Positions 5,756 to 5,877 of a DNA stretch of 5,877 nt are shown here, in pieces. The translations under genes and the position numbers were made by a program. Where the stretch lies: contig JAUWNT010000129.1 in NCBI GenBank assembly GCA_030612495.1, positions 1-5,877 on the forward strand. Reading direction: 5' to 3'. Origin of the DNA: Candidatus Aminicenantota bacterium (GTDB lineage Bacteria > Acidobacteriota > Aminicenantia > UBA2199). Every line of letters begins with the position of its first letter. Position 1 is the first letter of the stretch. The notes under the pieces were generated by a model. That model was not told the DNA's origin. It saw nothing but the letters and a program-made list of their open reading frames with translations, and searched no databases.

Positions 5756-5877
5756 ATGACCAAAAAAAAAGAAATTATTTTAGCTATCGATGTTAGCTCA
5801 ACCCAGCTTGAAGCTCACATATCCGATGGTCAATCAATTTTATTAAGAAAGGCCTTTAATAACAACAAAAGCGGATG
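5756..5877 (+). CDS. IS110-family DEDD transposase (recombinase), N-terminal 40 codons
   Basis: The frame is open from the ATG at 5756 to the window edge, giving 40 residues plus two bases. AAGGAG (5745-5750), five bases before the ATG, supports the start. The N-terminus EIILAIDVSSTQLEAHISDG matches the first strand of the RuvC-like DEDD domain of IS110 transposases, usually written IGIDVSKxxLDVAI. Asp12 would be the first catalytic acidic residue. The following LLRKAFNNNKSG fits the family's next segment (rrFxNxxxG). These enzymes form a tetramer with bridge RNA and recombine donor and target DNA at a shared dinucleotide core, using the RuvC-like domain and a C-terminal serine. Only the first catalytic residue can be seen here, so integrity of the rest is unknown. 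The family call rests on a short stretch but is strengthened by the upstream bridge-RNA-like region. Confidence 0.82.
   Translation, partial: MTKKKEIILAIDVSSTQLEAHISDGQSILLRKAFNNNKSG

Larger units (their letters stand above)
5413..5877 (+). mobile_element. IS110-family insertion sequence, left end and start of transposase (right end outside window)
   Basis: Three signals define the element: an IS110-type transposase start at 5756, a long structured non-coding region before it, and a left end at a CT dinucleotide (5413-5414). The first bases, CTTGTATA (5413-5420), resemble the IS621 left end (CT core then TGTAT, from memory). They also pair with the proposed right donor guide of the element's own RNA (5706-5714). 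The chromosomal bases just outside match the proposed left target guide. The long non-coding stretch on the 5' side of the transposase is the arrangement of the IS110 group rather than IS1111, whose RNA lies 3' of the gene. IS110 elements have no ordinary terminal inverted repeats and make no target duplication beyond the shared core. The exact border could shift by a base or two. The right end, predicted to finish ACAGTCG before a second CT, is not in view. Confidence 0.8.

Overview
The window is AT-rich bacterial DNA with good Shine-Dalgarno sequences (AAGGAG, AGAGGTG) and sigma70-type promoters (TTGACA or TTTACA, 17 bases, TATAAT-like). It encodes exported proteins with DUF3857 and transglutaminase folds, a propeller-type sensor and a small Cys-rich DUF6485-type protein. 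This fits a Gram-negative of the FCB superphylum (for example Cloacimonadota or Delongbacteria) or a similar AT-rich lineage. The clear Shine-Dalgarno sequences argue against Bacteroidota. The taxonomic guess is weak.

Layout. Positions 1-338 (minus) hold the first 112 codons of an exported two-component-regulator-propeller sensor. Positions 339-475 are a divergent promoter region. Positions 476-4317 (plus) are a two-gene operon with an ATGA overlap. It encodes two exported DUF3857/transglutaminase-like paralogues: the first keeps the Cys-His-Asp triad and the second has lost all three residues. Two minus-strand genes converge on this operon: a YdcF/SanA-type DUF218 membrane-anchored protein (start at 5199) and, 18 bases downstream, the DUF6485-type protein (4563-4360). 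Positions 5230-5412 are non-coding and carry degenerate 8-base repeats and a perfect palindrome.

The most interesting part is 5413-5877, the left end of an IS110-family insertion sequence. Only the first 40 codons of its DEDD transposase are in the window (start 5756). The roughly 340 bases between the element's left end and the transposase hold a set of stem-loops that can be read as a bridge RNA. These are an AT-only 5' hairpin, a target-binding loop, a large central stem-loop and a donor-binding loop. The left target guide (AACCCCT, 5480-5486) is identical to the chromosomal sequence at the insertion point (5408-5414). The right donor guide pairs with the element's first bases (CTTGTATA, 5413-5420). 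The left end is placed beside a palindrome, so the element seems to target palindromic repeats, as IS621 does with REP sequences.

The unusual point is the central stem-loop (5579-5663). It has the layout of a second target-binding loop: a CT just before an inner hairpin, and a GTAG after it within a GAACGTAGCTTGAC motif that nearly repeats the first loop's GAAGTAGCATGAC. This may be a bridge RNA with two target-recognition loops, which I do not know to have been described. The right end of the element lies outside the window, so the donor-left and target-right guides are stated as predictions.
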